64,000 nucleotides of DNA from Anodontia alba (GCA_964016985.1 OZ024821.1:90882093-90946092), one strand, 5' to 3'; shown: positions 11,478 to 21,028, counted from the first letter of the stretch. Numbers and translations: made by a program. The notes: generated by a model from the letters alone, not told the origin.

Positions 11478-11690
11478 TTAACCATTGTCCTGCTGAATAA
11501 ATTAAGATGTCGCTCCCATTTCTAATTTTCAGCCAATCGGATTACTTGATCTGTATTATTGCTATAAATTCACATACTTAATGCAAACAGTGCAGATCCA
11601 GATCAGTTGGCTTCTTCAGAAACCAGCTGATCTGGATCTACGCTGTTTGCAAAGGCAGGGTCTATCCGGGTTCAGCAGGACTAGGGTTAA
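11478..11690 (-). mobile_element. Family P MITE copy 2
   Basis: TTAACCATTGTCCTGCTGAA to TTCAGCAGGACTAGGGTTAA. The core palindrome is mostly intact. CAGCCAATCGG is kept; the neighbouring CACGCCC box is mutated to CGCTCCC. Confidence 0.88.
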
Positions 11691-11984
11691 AAATTCTTAG
11701 AAATTTTGCCTGACCGAACAAGTTTTTGTCAGACATGTCCAAAGTACTACGGATTTTGCCTTTCTTTGACTCTATAGGTCAGGGTTACAGAAGTGTCATA
11801 TTCAAATCTCAGATCCCAGGCATGCTGTAGGGTTCATTCTTGGACTGTATTAGTTATGGCTTTAGTAGCAACATCTTACTGTAGGTCAGTATGGCTAGTG
11901 TTTCTTGGTTCTGTGCTGGGCAGGGGCATTTATCAACTCTGAAAGCGTGTTTGTCTAATTTAAGACATTTTTGTTGCAACTGCT
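11691..11984. other. No recognisable feature
   Basis: Short single-copy-looking stretch between a P element and a tandem-unit remnant. Confidence 0.3.
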
Positions 11985-12240
11985 TTAGCAAGCAGGAGCG
12001 ACATAGGGACCACTTTCCGGTGGCGCCATTGGTGTCGTCAACAATGTTAAGCCTGTGTGTTTAGCTCTGTTTCTCAAATGCCAAGACTTCTCTAGGCTTG
12101 TGAAACTTCATACATACAGCTGCCATGATGCACCCTGCTCACTGCCATCGACTGTTACTGACCTTGACCTGCTTTTCACACTTGGCTGAACAATGTTTAG
12201 TCTGTGTATTTAGCTGTGTTTCTCGCGATACAGGCTTTTG
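11985..12240. repeat. Remnant of a tandem-unit element (two units of about 149 bases)
   Basis: ACAATGTTAAGCCTGTGTGT at 12041 recurs as ACAATGTTTAGTCTGTGTAT at 12190. The text between (AAACTTCATACATACAGC, CTGACCTTGACCTGC) is in the style of the TU elements further right. No terminal repeats found. Confidence 0.45.
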
Positions 12241-12690
12241 GTAAATATCTTGTCTGGTTATGGTAATGCCATCACAATAGGCTTACACTAATTTAGCTTA
12301 TCATTCATCAAGAGCAAATTCGGGATGGTATTTTTACTTTGATGAATCAACTGAGCATGACTTGAGTGATTATTGTCTTTGCATAAATTTCTTAAATGAG
12401 CTATTTTATCCATATATTCAAAGTACCTGCAAATATGACCTACCATTAGTTGGAATTGTAAGAAATTTTATTTTTGTGGACATTTCTATTTTGTGAGAGG
12501 TTGGCCATCATTTACACATCTATAAAAGCAACAAGAATTACTTAGATAATTCCTATAATAACTCAAAGGTCCCTGTACAGTGGACCCCATATAATAAATA
12601 ATGTGAAGAAAAACTGTGACATCAAATTCAGAGTAGCAGAGTCTTGGTCCATTATGTCTAATCAACAGTAGGGGACTACTGCATTTAATC
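12241..12690. other. No recognisable feature
   Basis: AT-rich sequence without catalogued repeats; only short frames. Confidence 0.3.
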
Positions 12691-12694
12691 AAAA

Positions 12695-12950
12695 TACATA
12701 TTCACACCCTAACACCTTACCATACATTTGTACTTGCCCTAGAATTGTATTCAAACCCTAACACATCACCATTCTTGCCCTAGAATTTGAACTAGTTCAT
12801 TTTCCTAGCTGTTGTGTCTAAAAACTGCTGATTGATTGGCAAACAGTGTAGACCCTGATCAGATGCCACATAATGTGGCATCTGATCTGGGTCTACACTG
12901 TTTGCTCTGGCCTGTCTTATCATGGAAAATACTGTAGATAGAATATGTAA
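12695..12950. mobile_element. Family R MITE, degenerate, with repeated left arm
   Basis: The left side contains two versions of the R arm (CCTAACACCTTACC / CCTAACACATCACC, each followed by a TTGCCCTAGAATT motif). Then TGTGTCTAAAAACTGCTGAT leads into a well-preserved core hairpin at 12838-12905 with an ATGCCACATAATGTGGCAT centre. The right terminus is eroded (CTGTAGA). Confidence 0.7.
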
Positions 12951-13205
12951 AGTCAGTGAGTGAGCCAAACATATAAAGCATTTCCTATTTTAATCTCCAT
13001 AATCCTTAATGTAGGTATTCCATAGACTAGCTTGACTTGACTGTCAGTTGTTACATAAAATGTGAGCTGTAATCCTTTCACCCCTAAAGCTCTGAAGTGG
13101 CTTTTTCCTGCTTTGAAATTAGGCATGTCCATTGTTGAGGAGTGGGGTGTCAGTCAAAAAAACAGAAGCAGAATGCCAAGAATGGCAATGCGTTAACTAA
13201 ACAAC

Positions 13206-13262
13206 CATGTTGTATCCAAATAAAAAATGTATATTTATACATGTACAGAAAAATGTCCATAA
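13206..13262. repeat. Fragment of the hairpin at 43744-43862
   Basis: CCATGTTGTATCCAAATAAA and GAAAAATGTCCAT match one arm of the 43.7 kb hairpin. The second arm is lost here. Confidence 0.45.
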
Positions 13263-13384
13263 AATTTAATGGTTATTTTTTTAAAAATCTCAAATTAATG
13301 TTTAGATAAAATACTTTTGGAGTCTCTTTGAAACTGTCTTATATCCAAAACTGTCTTATAAAGATGTTGTGTATTTTGTGTCAC

Positions 13385-13625
13385 TAGGGCGTCCAACTGA
13401 TCTTGGCTTACAGTTAGGCAAGGCCTGCTGTCCTTGCAGCAGGTAAGGGTAGAGGGGGGAAGTTTTTATTTCTTCTGTTTCTTCATTTTCATTTATTTTC
13501 CTCTTTCTCCCCTGTCCCTCACTTTCATCTCCTCTACTATCTCTTCTATCTCCCTTTCTCTGGGAGACTACACAGAATGACCCATAAGGGTTGAACTTGA
13601 TGTGTCGTTAAACCCTAACATGATC
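13385..13625 (+). mobile_element. Dispersed pyrimidine-rich repeat (SINE-5), copy 1
   Basis: Shares with 40432-40676 the blocks CCAACTGAT.TTGGCTTACAG, GGCAAGGCCTGCTGT and GCAGCAGG.AAGGGTAGAGG, a long CT-rich middle, TTTCTCTGGGA, and an end AATGACCCA.AAGGGTTGA followed by GTGTCGTTAAACCC. The ending resembles 3' ends of molluscan SINEs, but no tRNA-like head is evident. Confidence 0.6.
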
Positions 13626-13669
13626 AGTCAAAAAAGTTCTATAAAGAGATTCCATTGTATCATAATATA

Positions 13670-14094
13670 CAGGCCTAAGCAGTCATTGTAGACCCAGATC
13701 AGGTGCAGCAGAACACAGCTGATCAGGGTCTCGTCCATTATTTCTTGGGCATATTAACAGGTTACACATGTAGTAAAATTGACTTTGTTAAAATTTTAAT
13801 ACAAGTATGGTAAAGAGTTAATATATCAGAATATTCAGGGTCCAGTTGTTCAAAGCATTGTTAGATTAATAAGCTTGTTAATGACAAATTCTTTTACTGT
13901 TGTAGCTAAGTTATTTTCAGTTTGCTGCAAAAATGTGAATGCAAAAGCTATTTGCATTTTTTTTCATGAAAAAAAAAACAAAAAAAAAAACAACTGTATT
14001 TGTCGTATTTCAAGATAGAAATTTTAATGTCACATTAGCTTTCAACTTCGTTAAGTTTTGAACAACTGGGCCCAGGTAAATACGTTAACATTTA
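13670..14094. mobile_element. Family R MITE interrupted by an A MITE
   Basis: An eroded core hairpin (13675-13730, GTAGACCCAGATCAGGTGC) is followed by the R right arm (TTTTAATACAAGTATGGTAA, AGAATATTCAGG). The terminal AGGTAAATACG resumes at 14074 after the inserted A element (13838-14073), so the insertion lies within the R terminal repeat. Confidence 0.75.
13838..14073. mobile_element. Family A hairpin MITE nested in R
   Basis: GGGTCCAGTTGTTCAAAGCA to GTTTTGAACAACTGGGCCC. The central palindrome is eroded and followed by an A-rich run (13969-13992). Confidence 0.85.
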
Positions 14095-14295
14095 GCACTC
14101 TGGGTAAAATTTTTCAGCAGATAATATATTGAAATATTTTTATTATTTTTCCCAGAAAATAGGATTTGACAGTCCATGCAAATTGTCCAATGGAGACAAT
14201 TCGCATGAAATGTCAAATCCTGTTTTTTGGGGGAAATTAAGAAAAATATCATCAATTTGTCATATGCTGAATTTGCCCAGAGTAGTAAAGGTTAA
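14095..14295. mobile_element. Family C hairpin MITE copy 1
   Basis: Flanked by TTAA at both ends. Carries the C core: CCCAGAAAATAGGATTTGAC, GCAAATTGTC..GACAATTCGCATGAA, and TCAAATCCTGTTTTTTGGG. The ends are ACATTTAGCACTCTGGGTAA and TTTGCCCAGAGTAGTAAAGG. A frame at 14129-14446 is carried by this palindrome. Confidence 0.82.
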
Positions 14296-14519
14296 AATTT
14301 CTGATGCCCATGCTGCTGTGCGTTTTTGTTTGCCTGTACACAAGTTTTATTGGTTGCATACATACACAGAAAAAATAATGTTATTGCTTGTAGCCAGTCT
14401 ATCTCTCCAGGAGCTGATTCCATTAGCTGCTGCTAATGTTGAGTAGCTTTTGATTCAAGTACCTATGTATAGGCCTATCTAATTCTCTACTATCTTTTCA
14501 TATATCACTTTATCTACAG

Positions 14520-14694
14520 TTCAAAACCCCAGTGATGGGGATATTTAGTATGGAAAACATTGTACTAGATGCTATGACATTATTTTCAAAAAGGAGAAAT
14601 TCTTGTCCCCCACCAGGATTTGGGTATGGACAGGATTGGCAGAGTTTGCTTGCTCAGAGAGGAGATTTTCTGCGGCACACTAGACATGCACAAA
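14520..14694 (+). CDS. Internal coding exon of an unidentified host gene
   Basis: A pyrimidine-rich tract ending TTTATCTACAG precedes 14520, and a consensus donor GTAAGT follows 14694. Between them one frame is open for 58 codons, starting FKTPVMGIFSMENIVLDAM, through a basic stretch (SKRRNSCPPPG) and GYGQDWQSLLAQRGDF, ending RHTRHAQ with one base left over (phase 0 in, phase 1 out). The other two frames are less plausible: the one shifted by +1 stops within the exon. The residue mix is protein-like and not repeat-derived. I do not recognise the protein. It does not fit in phase directly after the 4246 exon. Confidence 0.6.
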
Positions 14695-15696
14695 GTAAGT
14701 GCTAGCTATTGTTTGTTACCAGGTTAATGGAGTATTTGTTGGGTTGGGTTTAATGTTTTGAACAGAAGCTTCACTCCAGACAGGCATAGTCAAAGTATAT
14801 TTTTTGCACCAAAATGTATTGTGGGAACTTGTTGGAATCACATCAGGGGGCAAATTCATAAAGGACCCACCAGATCGGTTTTGGTGTGAAAACAAAAATA
14901 AAAAGTATCCTTGCTTTTTACTCTGAGGCTTACTACCTTAATTGGAGCCATACATTAGGCGGATTGTATATGTTTCAGTACAGTAGATTTTAGTCAAGTG
15001 AACGGTGTGTGTGTGTGTGTGGGGCGGGGGGGTGCATGGGGTGGGGGAGGTTGGGGAGAGAATACGGGAGACTAGGTGGAGGTCCACAAACAAAGTGACA
15101 AGTAACAAATGTTCATTCAGATTGATGGTCTCCTGTTTACAGAATTCTGGGGTGTGGTTGTGTTTTTAAACAAGAATTCTGGAAAAGGGTTATGAATTTT
15201 CAGGATCAGCCTTTGATAATTGTCGGTTTTAAACAAGAATTCTACAGAGGGGTTTTGCCTAGGAAATTGCCTGGAATTAGGAGGGGTTTGAGACCTTTTA
15301 TCTGAACACGGTTATCATATTTTATCCAGCCCCGTCCCCTCCCCTCCCCTCCCCCTCTCCCCCCCAACCACACCTCCACACACATACATGCAAACAAACA
15401 CGCACATGCACAAACACACACACAGAAGGGTTCAGTAAAGTATTTTATACTGAGTACATATTTTTGATTAAAGTAGTGCTCTGTTCAATAGCAGTAATAA
15501 CAAATAAGAGACCACTGCAAATGTTGAACATGCAGGACCATATCTCAGTAAACACACAATGTTGCATCAATATTTTGATGTCACTGCAGCAGCATCACGC
15601 ATAGAATCTTATTGTGGTGTTTTGTGCTTGCTGGGGTCAGCTAGCATATATGGACAGTCTAGTCAGTGGTGTGTCCACATTACACAGGTTATGGAT
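14695..15696. other. Candidate intron with low-complexity patches
   Basis: Contains GT repeats and G runs (15005-15060), a C-rich stretch (15330-15368) followed by CA-rich sequence (15369-15425), and a short direct repeat TTTAAACAAGAATTCT at about 15165 and 15228. No further exon found. Confidence 0.4.
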
Positions 15697-15926
15697 TTAA
15701 CCCATTTTAGTCAGCAAACCTCCAAAAGGGTAATCGGCAAACAGTTCAGACCCAGATCAGACACTGCAGAATGCAGATGTCTGATTAGGGTCTACATTGT
15801 TTGCATTAAATACAGGAATTTCGATAAAGCATAGTAATAATAAAAACTAACCAGACACCCTGCTATTGGAAATAGCCTAGTCCAAAGAGTTATGGTAGAA
15901 GAGTCCACTTGGCGTGAATGGATTAA
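15697..15926. mobile_element. Family S MITE copy 1 (TTAACCCATT ends)
   Basis: TTAACCCATTTTAGTC at the left and GTGAATGGATTAA at the right. The core hairpin near 15732-15806 (GCAAACAGTTCAGACCCAGA to GGGTCTACATTGTTTGC) has an eroded centre. The better copy is at 45991-46213. Confidence 0.7.
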
Positions 15927-16005
15927 TGTGAATGAAGACACTATCACAACACATTGTGTGCTAACATTTCTTGGACAGATATTCAAGTAGCACTGGTAGT
16001 ATATT

Positions 16006-16095
16006 ACCGTAATAACCATAACATTCTGATATTTTTTGCTGAAAGCATGTGAGTAGCTTTCCAGCAAAGAGTTCCAGCAAAACTTTTCGGTCAGA
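16006..16095. mobile_element. Fragment of family A
   Basis: TTCTGATATTTTTTGCTGAA, GTGAGTAGCTTTCCAGCAAA and GAGTTCCAGCAAAA match the centre of the A copy at 17486. Both termini are missing. Confidence 0.6.
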
Positions 16096-16117
16096 TAGGC
16101 CTTTGCAAATATGTACA

Positions 16118-16287
16118 TCCTTTAATCAGACAATGCAGAATGCAGCTTCTGATCAGGGTCTATACTGTTTGCCATACATACAGTATTTTTTAGACACGTC
16201 AAGAAGTAGTTGAATGGGACTATTTTAGATTTTAGGACAAGTATGGTAAGTAGATAAGGTGTCCCAATACTTAGGGCAAATACGGTA
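16118..16287. mobile_element. Family R MITE, right part
   Basis: Half a core (CTTCTGATCAGGGTCTATAC, TGTTTGCC), then TTTTAGACACGTCAAGAAGT, GGACAAGTATGGTAAG and the clean terminus CCAATACTTAGGGCAAATAC ending at GGTA. The left arm is absent. Confidence 0.75.
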
Positions 16288-16399
16288 GATTTAATACTTA
16301 CCTGCTGATCCAGTAGTTATAGGCTTCAGCTGAGTGGATATGCAAGAATTTTGCAAAGGAAGACAATTTTTGCAGGAATTGGGCAGGTTGTGAGCTACT

Positions 16400-16613
16400 C
16401 TAAACCCTTCTCATGCTGAATAAATTAAGATGCCACGCCCACTTCTAATTTTCAGCCAATCAGATTACTTGATCTGCGTTTTTGATAGAAATTCACATAT
16501 TTATTGACAAACAGTGCAGATCCAGATCAGTTGGCTTCTCCAAAAGCCAACTGATCTGGATCTACACTGTTTGCTAAGACAAGGCATGCCGTGTTCAACA
16601 AGAGAAGGGTTAA
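16400..16613 (-). mobile_element. Family P MITE copy 3
   Basis: Left end CTAAACCCTTCTCATGCTGA (TTAA mutated to CTAA), right end CAAGAGAAGGGTTAA. GCCACGCCCACTTC and CAGCCAATCAG are both intact; the core palindrome is nearly perfect. Confidence 0.88.
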
Positions 16614-16654
16614 AGGAAAGAACTTGTTTGAACAAATCCCAGTATCATCGTCAT

Positions 16655-16908
16655 TTCCATCTGACTGCAGATCCAAGGATCACAAATTCAAGTACCAGCC
16701 CAGCCACATGACTTTCATGATCACAAAATAATTTCCGCTTCTGCTGATTCAAGAAGGGAGTTGTCAGTTACTGGCAAAAGTATGTGCACAAAGTACTGGT
16801 TAACGACTTGGAAGACTAAGCCTGCCTAGGAAAAGTCTGAGTAGGTTGACTGAGCACCTCAACATGACCTCAGTAGTGTTTAGTAGGCTGTAAACTCCAA
16901 ATAAACTC
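16655..16908 (+). mobile_element. SINE-2 copy (related body, different head)
   Basis: The head reads CTGACTGCAGATCCAAGGAT; the body has CTGATTCAAGAAGGGAGTTG and AGTATGTGCACAAAGTACTG, homologous to the SINE-1 body. It ends GTAGGCTGTAAACTCCAA with an A-rich tail. No clear target duplication. Confidence 0.75.
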
Positions 16909-16919
16909 GAACTTAATTG

Positions 16920-17391
16920 GCATGGTGAGAAGATTGTTTATCCCAGCATAGCTCAGGAAGGACCAGTTGTGATAGATTTTCACAGGAAGAAAAGTTGTTG
17001 CCCCGACATATCTCGGATAGAATCAGTTGCAGTAGATTTGCACAGGAAGAAAAGTTGTCGCCCCGATGAAGCACAGGTAGAACAGTTGCAGTAGATTTGC
17101 ACAGGAAGAAAAGTTGTTGCTCTGACTTATCTGGGATAGAATCAGTTGCAGTAGATTTACTCAGGAAGAAAAGTTGTTGTCTTTACATAGCTCAGGTGAA
17201 CAGTTGCAGTAGGTTTTCACAAGAAGAAAAAGTTGTTGCCCTGACATATCTAAGGTAGAACAGTTGCAGTAGATTTGCACAGGAAGAAAAGTTGTTGCCC
17301 TGACACAGCTCAGGTAGAACAGTTGTGACAAATTTGGCATAGAGAGTCTTACCTTAGACTAGCATTTGGTGAAAACTTGTTGCTCTGACAT
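16920..17391. repeat. Minisatellite, about 60-base unit, best-preserved part
   Basis: About seven units. Each holds CACAGGAAGAAAAGTTGTTG and CAGTTGCAGTAGATTTG separated by CCCTGACATAGCTCAGGTAG-like text; AAGAAAAGTTG recurs at about 16987, 17047, 17107, 17167, 17227 and 17286. Decayed units continue beyond the nested insertion to about 20460. Confidence 0.85.
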
Positions 17392-17485
17392 ACCGTATTT
17401 ATTATGCTAAGTATTGGGACACCATAACTCCTTACTATACTTCTGAAAAAAATATGAAAAGGTCTGTTCCACTACCTACTGATCT

Positions 17486-18024
17486 GGGCCCAGTTGTTCA
17501 AAGTGGCGTTAGCTTAACGAGCTCGATAAGGGTAATTTCATTAACTGTTTTAGAGGATTCAATATACAATATTCTGATATTTTTTGCTGAAAAAATGTGA
17601 GTAGCCGACCTCGGTGGCTCAGTTGGATGCGCCGTCCGACTGGAGACCAGGAGGTCGCGGGTTCAACCCCCGCTTAGGTCGGCAACATTCTTTCGTGGAG
17701 ATTGATCATGAAATATTTTCTACGGTTCTTCTCTCCCTTCCGCTGATTCAAGAAGGGCAGTTGTCAGTTTCTGGCGAAAGAATGTGCACAATACTGGTTA
17801 ACCGCTTAGAGGACTAAGCCTGCCCAGTAAACGTGTGGTTAGGTAAACTGACTGCGCTCGACATGACCCCATTGGGTTTACTGGGCCGTAAAACCTCAAC
17901 ACAAACAAACAAAGCTTTCCAGCAAAGAGTTCCAGCAAAAAATTTCAGCGTATTTGCGTATCACTCGATGTAAATTTTAACGAATCGTTAACTAACGATG
18001 TCGTTAGCTTTGAACAACTGGGCC
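17486..18024. mobile_element. Family A MITE split by a SINE
   Basis: GGGCCCAGTTGTTCAAAGTG at the left, GCTTTGAACAACTGGGCC at the right. The SINE sits just after GTGAGTAG in the centre. Without it, the length returns to about 230 bases as in other A copies. Confidence 0.88.
17605..17913 (+). mobile_element. SINE-1 copy nested in A
   Basis: The full head (CGACCTCGGTGGCTCAGTTG, B box GGTTCAACCCC), full body and ACAAACAAACAAA tail are present. A 67-codon frame over the body is not a gene. The target duplication is too short or eroded to call. Confidence 0.9.
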
Positions 18025-18147
18025 TTGATTAAATATTGCTGGATGAGTGGCAAAACGTGTAGAGCCTGATTAGATGCTGCACTCTGATTTTGGTCTACAT
18101 TGTTTGCACAGGGCTATCTGGCCCAAATAGTTAGGGTTATTATGGTA

Positions 18148-18606
18148 GCTTAGGTAGAGTGAACTGCTTTGATATAGTTGAGGCAGAGTGTTACTTCAAA
18201 GTAAATTGGCATTGGTAGTAGAAAATTTGTTGCCTTGAGAGTTTAGCTGGATGGAGTTGCAATTGTATGCTGAATAAAGTTGTTGCCCTCATGGAAGTTA
18301 AGTACATTGGCACTTGGATAAAAATCTTTTGTCCTGATTTTTTCAGGCAGACATAGCTGCTGTAGACTGGCACTGGAAGAAAATTTATTGTCATGAAATG
18401 TTAACATGTACAGTTCAAGTATAAAGATTGCATTAGATTAGTTTATAGTATACTAGAAGAAAAGGTTTTGCTATGACATAGATCAGGTAGAGAGCTTTGC
18501 AGTAGACTGGCACTTGGAGAAGAGTTGTTGCCATAACATATGGTATCAAATTTAAAGCTGCAGTAAATTTTGCATAGGAAGCTGTTGCACTGACATGGCT
18601 GAAAAA
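18148..18606. repeat. Decayed minisatellite units
   Basis: Units of the 16920 minisatellite can still be aligned by GTAGACTGGCACT.GAAGA, GTTGTTGCC and TGACATAG motifs at irregular 50-65 base spacing. Confidence 0.55.
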
Positions 18607-18775
18607 AACACTGTCCAGGTGGCCGAGTGGTTAGCGCTCCCAACTTCAGATCGTGATGGATGGGTTTGAATTCAGCTGGACTGTACTTTCGTTATCACCC
18701 TTTCATCATCTCAATATGATTTAAATAATATTGAAAGGGATGTAAAACACCAAATCATCATCATCATCTGAAAAA
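18599..18775 (+). mobile_element. tRNA-derived SINE, fourth type (SINE-4)
   Basis: Body about 18607-18767. The head GGTGGCCGAGTGGTTAGCGC has the A-box form of class II (Ser/Leu-like) tRNAs, the B-box-like GGGTTTGAATTC follows, and the end is GAAAGGGATGTAAAACACC with a short ATC repeat. CTGAAAAA flanks both sides (18599-18606, 18768-18775). A 3' fragment of the same family is at 35380-35430. Confidence 0.72.
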
Positions 18776-18918
18776 TAGTTGCAGCCGATTGAGACTGGGG
18801 GAGAAAAACTGTTGTTGCCCTGACTTCCGTCAGAAATATTTTAAGTAGGTTACCACTGCAGAAATGTTGTTGCCCCAATATTTCTGGGATGAAAAGAGGC
18901 TGGCATGACAAGAAATTG
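18776..18918. repeat. Decayed minisatellite units
   Basis: GTTGTTGCCCTGACTTCCGT and AATGTTGTTGCCCCAATAT continue the roughly 60-base pattern. Confidence 0.5.
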
Positions 18919-19115
18919 ATAACCATTGCAACCCTGCAGACCAAAATGGATACCTGTGCAAACAGTGTAGATCAAGATGATCCATCTCATCTGGATTTAC
19001 ACTGTTTGCCATTCTTTTTTAGATTTTAGAGTGAAACCCCAATTGGCATCAATGGACATTTCCATATTCAGGAATGGAAAAGTCCACTTCACAAACTCAG
19101 GGATGAAAGGGTTAA
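18919..19115. mobile_element. Family Q MITE copy 1
   Basis: The right end GGGATGAAAGGGTTAA is TTAA-flanked; the left end TAACCATTGCAACCC is eroded. It carries the core hairpin at about 18958-19012 (GCAAACAGTGTAGATCAAGA to GGATTTACACTGTTTGCC) with the short CATCTCATC centre. Shares ACCAAAATGGATACCTGTGC and AGTCCACTTCA with 41454-41654. Confidence 0.72.
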
Positions 19116-19204
19116 GGATATTTCCAGAGTAGATATAGACTTGAAGACCAGTGGGAACAGTACTGAAACCGTGGTTTTCGGTATAGGGATGCACTGTTAT
19201 GACA

Positions 19205-19505
19205 TTGCGTTAATGTTGTTGCAACATTGTTACAGTATTTTACAAGCAAATAAGCTTGACATTTCATGTGAATCATACCTAGCGAATGATTCACATGAAA
19301 TGTCAAGCCTTATTTTCTCTGAAAATAAATACTGAAATATTTGAGAATGTTGACTGCTACAATTTAGTATTTTTTCAAGAAAATAAGTTTCACATTTCAT
19401 GTGAATCATCTGCCAAGCAGATGATTCTAATGAAATGTTAAGCCTTATTTTCTCTGAAAATAAAAACAAAATATTTGAGAATGTAGACTGCTACAGTATA
19501 GCATT
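19205..19505. mobile_element. Two adjacent family D hairpins
   Basis: Two palindromes (19253-19325 and 19374-19460) of the D core, each with GACATTTCATGTGAATCAT, its complement and TTATTTTCTCTGAAAATAAA. They are separated by TTTGAGAATGTTGACTGCTA, which recurs after the second, so this is a direct duplication of a D-like element without its TTAA ends. Confidence 0.7.
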
Positions 19506-19539
19506 GCATTTTAAGGGTGTTTCACTTTCTGACAATGAG

Positions 19540-19822
19540 TTACAATAAATTGGAAGTAGAACCAGTCAGGCATTTGATTGTCACCAGAAAAAAGTTTTTG
19601 CCCCACAATTTCTCTGATGGATATTTTCATTGGCTTGACAACAAAATAAATGTCATACATGTAGCAGTTTACTCTAGATTGGTTCCTAAACAAAACAACG
19701 CTGCTTCCATGTCTTAGTTGGAGAGACTTAGCAGTTAGAGAGACTTAGCAGTTGATTTGAGGCAAAAAGTAAATGTTAGTGTCCAAAACAGAGATCCAGA
19801 TAAGGGTCTATACGGGTATTAT
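19540..19822. repeat. Decayed minisatellite and spacer
   Basis: CAGGCATTTGATTGTCACCA, AAGTTTTTGCCCCACAATTT still resemble the 60-base unit. GAGAGACTTAGCAGTT occurs twice in tandem at 19720-19754. Confidence 0.45.
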
Positions 19823-19936
19823 TTTTCCTCATTTCTCGATGGAAACATTTTGTGGATACAGTACTCATAAGAAGCCCTCACAGAGTCACTTCTGTTGAGT
19901 ACCACAACATATGTTTTCATCGAGAAATAAGAAAAA
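19823..19936. mobile_element. Family B hairpin copy 1
   Basis: CATTTCTCGATGGAAACATT pairs with ATATGTTTTCATCGAGAAAT; the centre is CTCACAGAG. The outer terminal repeats are not clear. Confidence 0.7.
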
Positions 19937-20057
19937 TGTACTGAACTTTTCAATTAAATGAAGTGCCAGATCTGTACCTATGCGGGCAGAAATTTGTCGG
20001 ATGGAGATAATTGCAATATGTCCTCATTAAAATAAAAAGCTTTTGCCTGGCATGTCT

Positions 20058-20274
20058 TTACCCTGGTCCTGCTGATCCCGGATATGCCCTGCCCTTGCAA
20101 ACAGTGTAGATCCAGATCAGTTGCATCTGAAGAAGCCAACTGATCTGGATCATTTTGCACTGTTTCTCATTCAATATATGAATTTTTTATGAACAACATC
20201 GATCAAGTAATCTGATTGGCTGAAAATTAGAAATGGGTGTGGCATCTTAATTTATTCAGCATGACCAGGGTTAA
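20058..20274 (+). mobile_element. Family P MITE copy 4
   Basis: Left end TTTACCCTGGTCCTGCTGA (TTAA mutated), right end TTCAGCATGACCAGGGTTAA. CTGATTGGCTGAAAATTAG is intact; the core has a small insertion on the right arm (GGATCATTTTGCACTG). Confidence 0.87.
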
Positions 20275-20604
20275 GAATTCATGCCTCAAACTGGCAAAAG
20301 AAGTAAATATTCTCAAGTAGAAGAAATTACACTTGATTAGCTGGCATATGAAGAAATGTTTTGTTCCCCAGACATTTCAAAAGATACTAAGCTGCTGTAG
20401 ACTGGCACTTGAAGACAAGTTGCTGCCAGCTCACATTTGGCAGCCAAATTTTTGATTGAAGGATGATGGCATGGTCCTGAAACCATAAAAGCAGTTGTAA
20501 CCATGACCTAGATTCCAGTCAATTTTCAGTCTGTTCAAATGGCAGGAGTTGTAGTAACACCTACGCAGCAGCAGAGATCAGAACAGCTACCTATCAAAAC
20601 TCAG
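20275..20604. repeat. Last decayed minisatellite units, then spacer
   Basis: CAGACATTTCAAAAGATACT, GCTGTAGACTGGCACTTGAA and AAGTTGCTGCC mark the end of the repeat by about 20440; the remainder shows nothing. Confidence 0.45.
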
Positions 20605-20799
20605 TTAACCCTTAAAGCGCCAAGCAAAATTTGTAGCAGACGATATTCAAATTTTTTTTTTATTATTCAGAGAAAACAAGTCTTGACATTTCATGTGAAT
20701 CATCTGCCAAGATTCACATGAAATGTCAGGACTTGTTTTCTCTGAAAAATAAAAAAAAGTGTCGTCTGCTGCAGTTGTGATTGGCGCTTTAAGGGTTAA
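20605..20799. mobile_element. Family D MITE, reference copy
   Basis: TTAACCCTTAAAGCGCCAAG at the left, TTGGCGCTTTAAGGGTTAA at the right. The internal palindrome CATTTCATGTGAATC...GATTCACATGAAATG is flanked by CAGAGAAAACAAGTC and its complement. Short, no coding, TTAA-flanked and CCC-starting, as in piggyBac-type MITEs. Confidence 0.9.
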
Positions 20800-20856
20800 G
20801 ATTACAAGAATGTTCAGAATGTTTTGCATTATTTGATTTGACTGGTATCTAGATAA

Positions 20857-21028
20857 ACTATAGCTGTAGATAAGAATCAATCGGTATGTATTTTCTTATT
20901 TCTCCACAAAAACATGCCTTGTTGAGGCACTTCTAATCAGTACCCACAAAATGTGTTTTTATGGAGAAGTAAGAAAAATATCTCTTAGTTTTGGTTGGAA
21001 AAGGCTCCTTATCTACAGTAAAGCTATG
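20857..21028. mobile_element. Family B MITE copy 2
   Basis: Outer inverted ends CTATAGCTGTAGATAAG and CTTATCTACAGTAAAGCTAT surround the B hairpin (TATTTCTCCACAAAAACAT to GTTTTTATGGAGAAGTAAG); the left side of the hairpin centre is partly deleted. Confidence 0.75.

Larger units (their letters stand above)
17392..18147. mobile_element. Family R MITE hosting a nested A + SINE
   Basis: The left terminus TACCGTATTTATTATGCTAA is at 17392 and the right terminus AGTTAGGGTTATTATGGTA ends at 18147. An A MITE occupies 17486-18024. The core (AAACGTGTAGAGCCTGATTA, GGTCTACATTGTTTGC) lies at about 18051-18107 after the insertion. Confidence 0.82.

Noticed and set aside
15005..15425. Possible CpG island or promoter from the G- and C-rich patches
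   Set aside because: The patches are simple GT, G and C or CA runs with few CpG dinucleotides.
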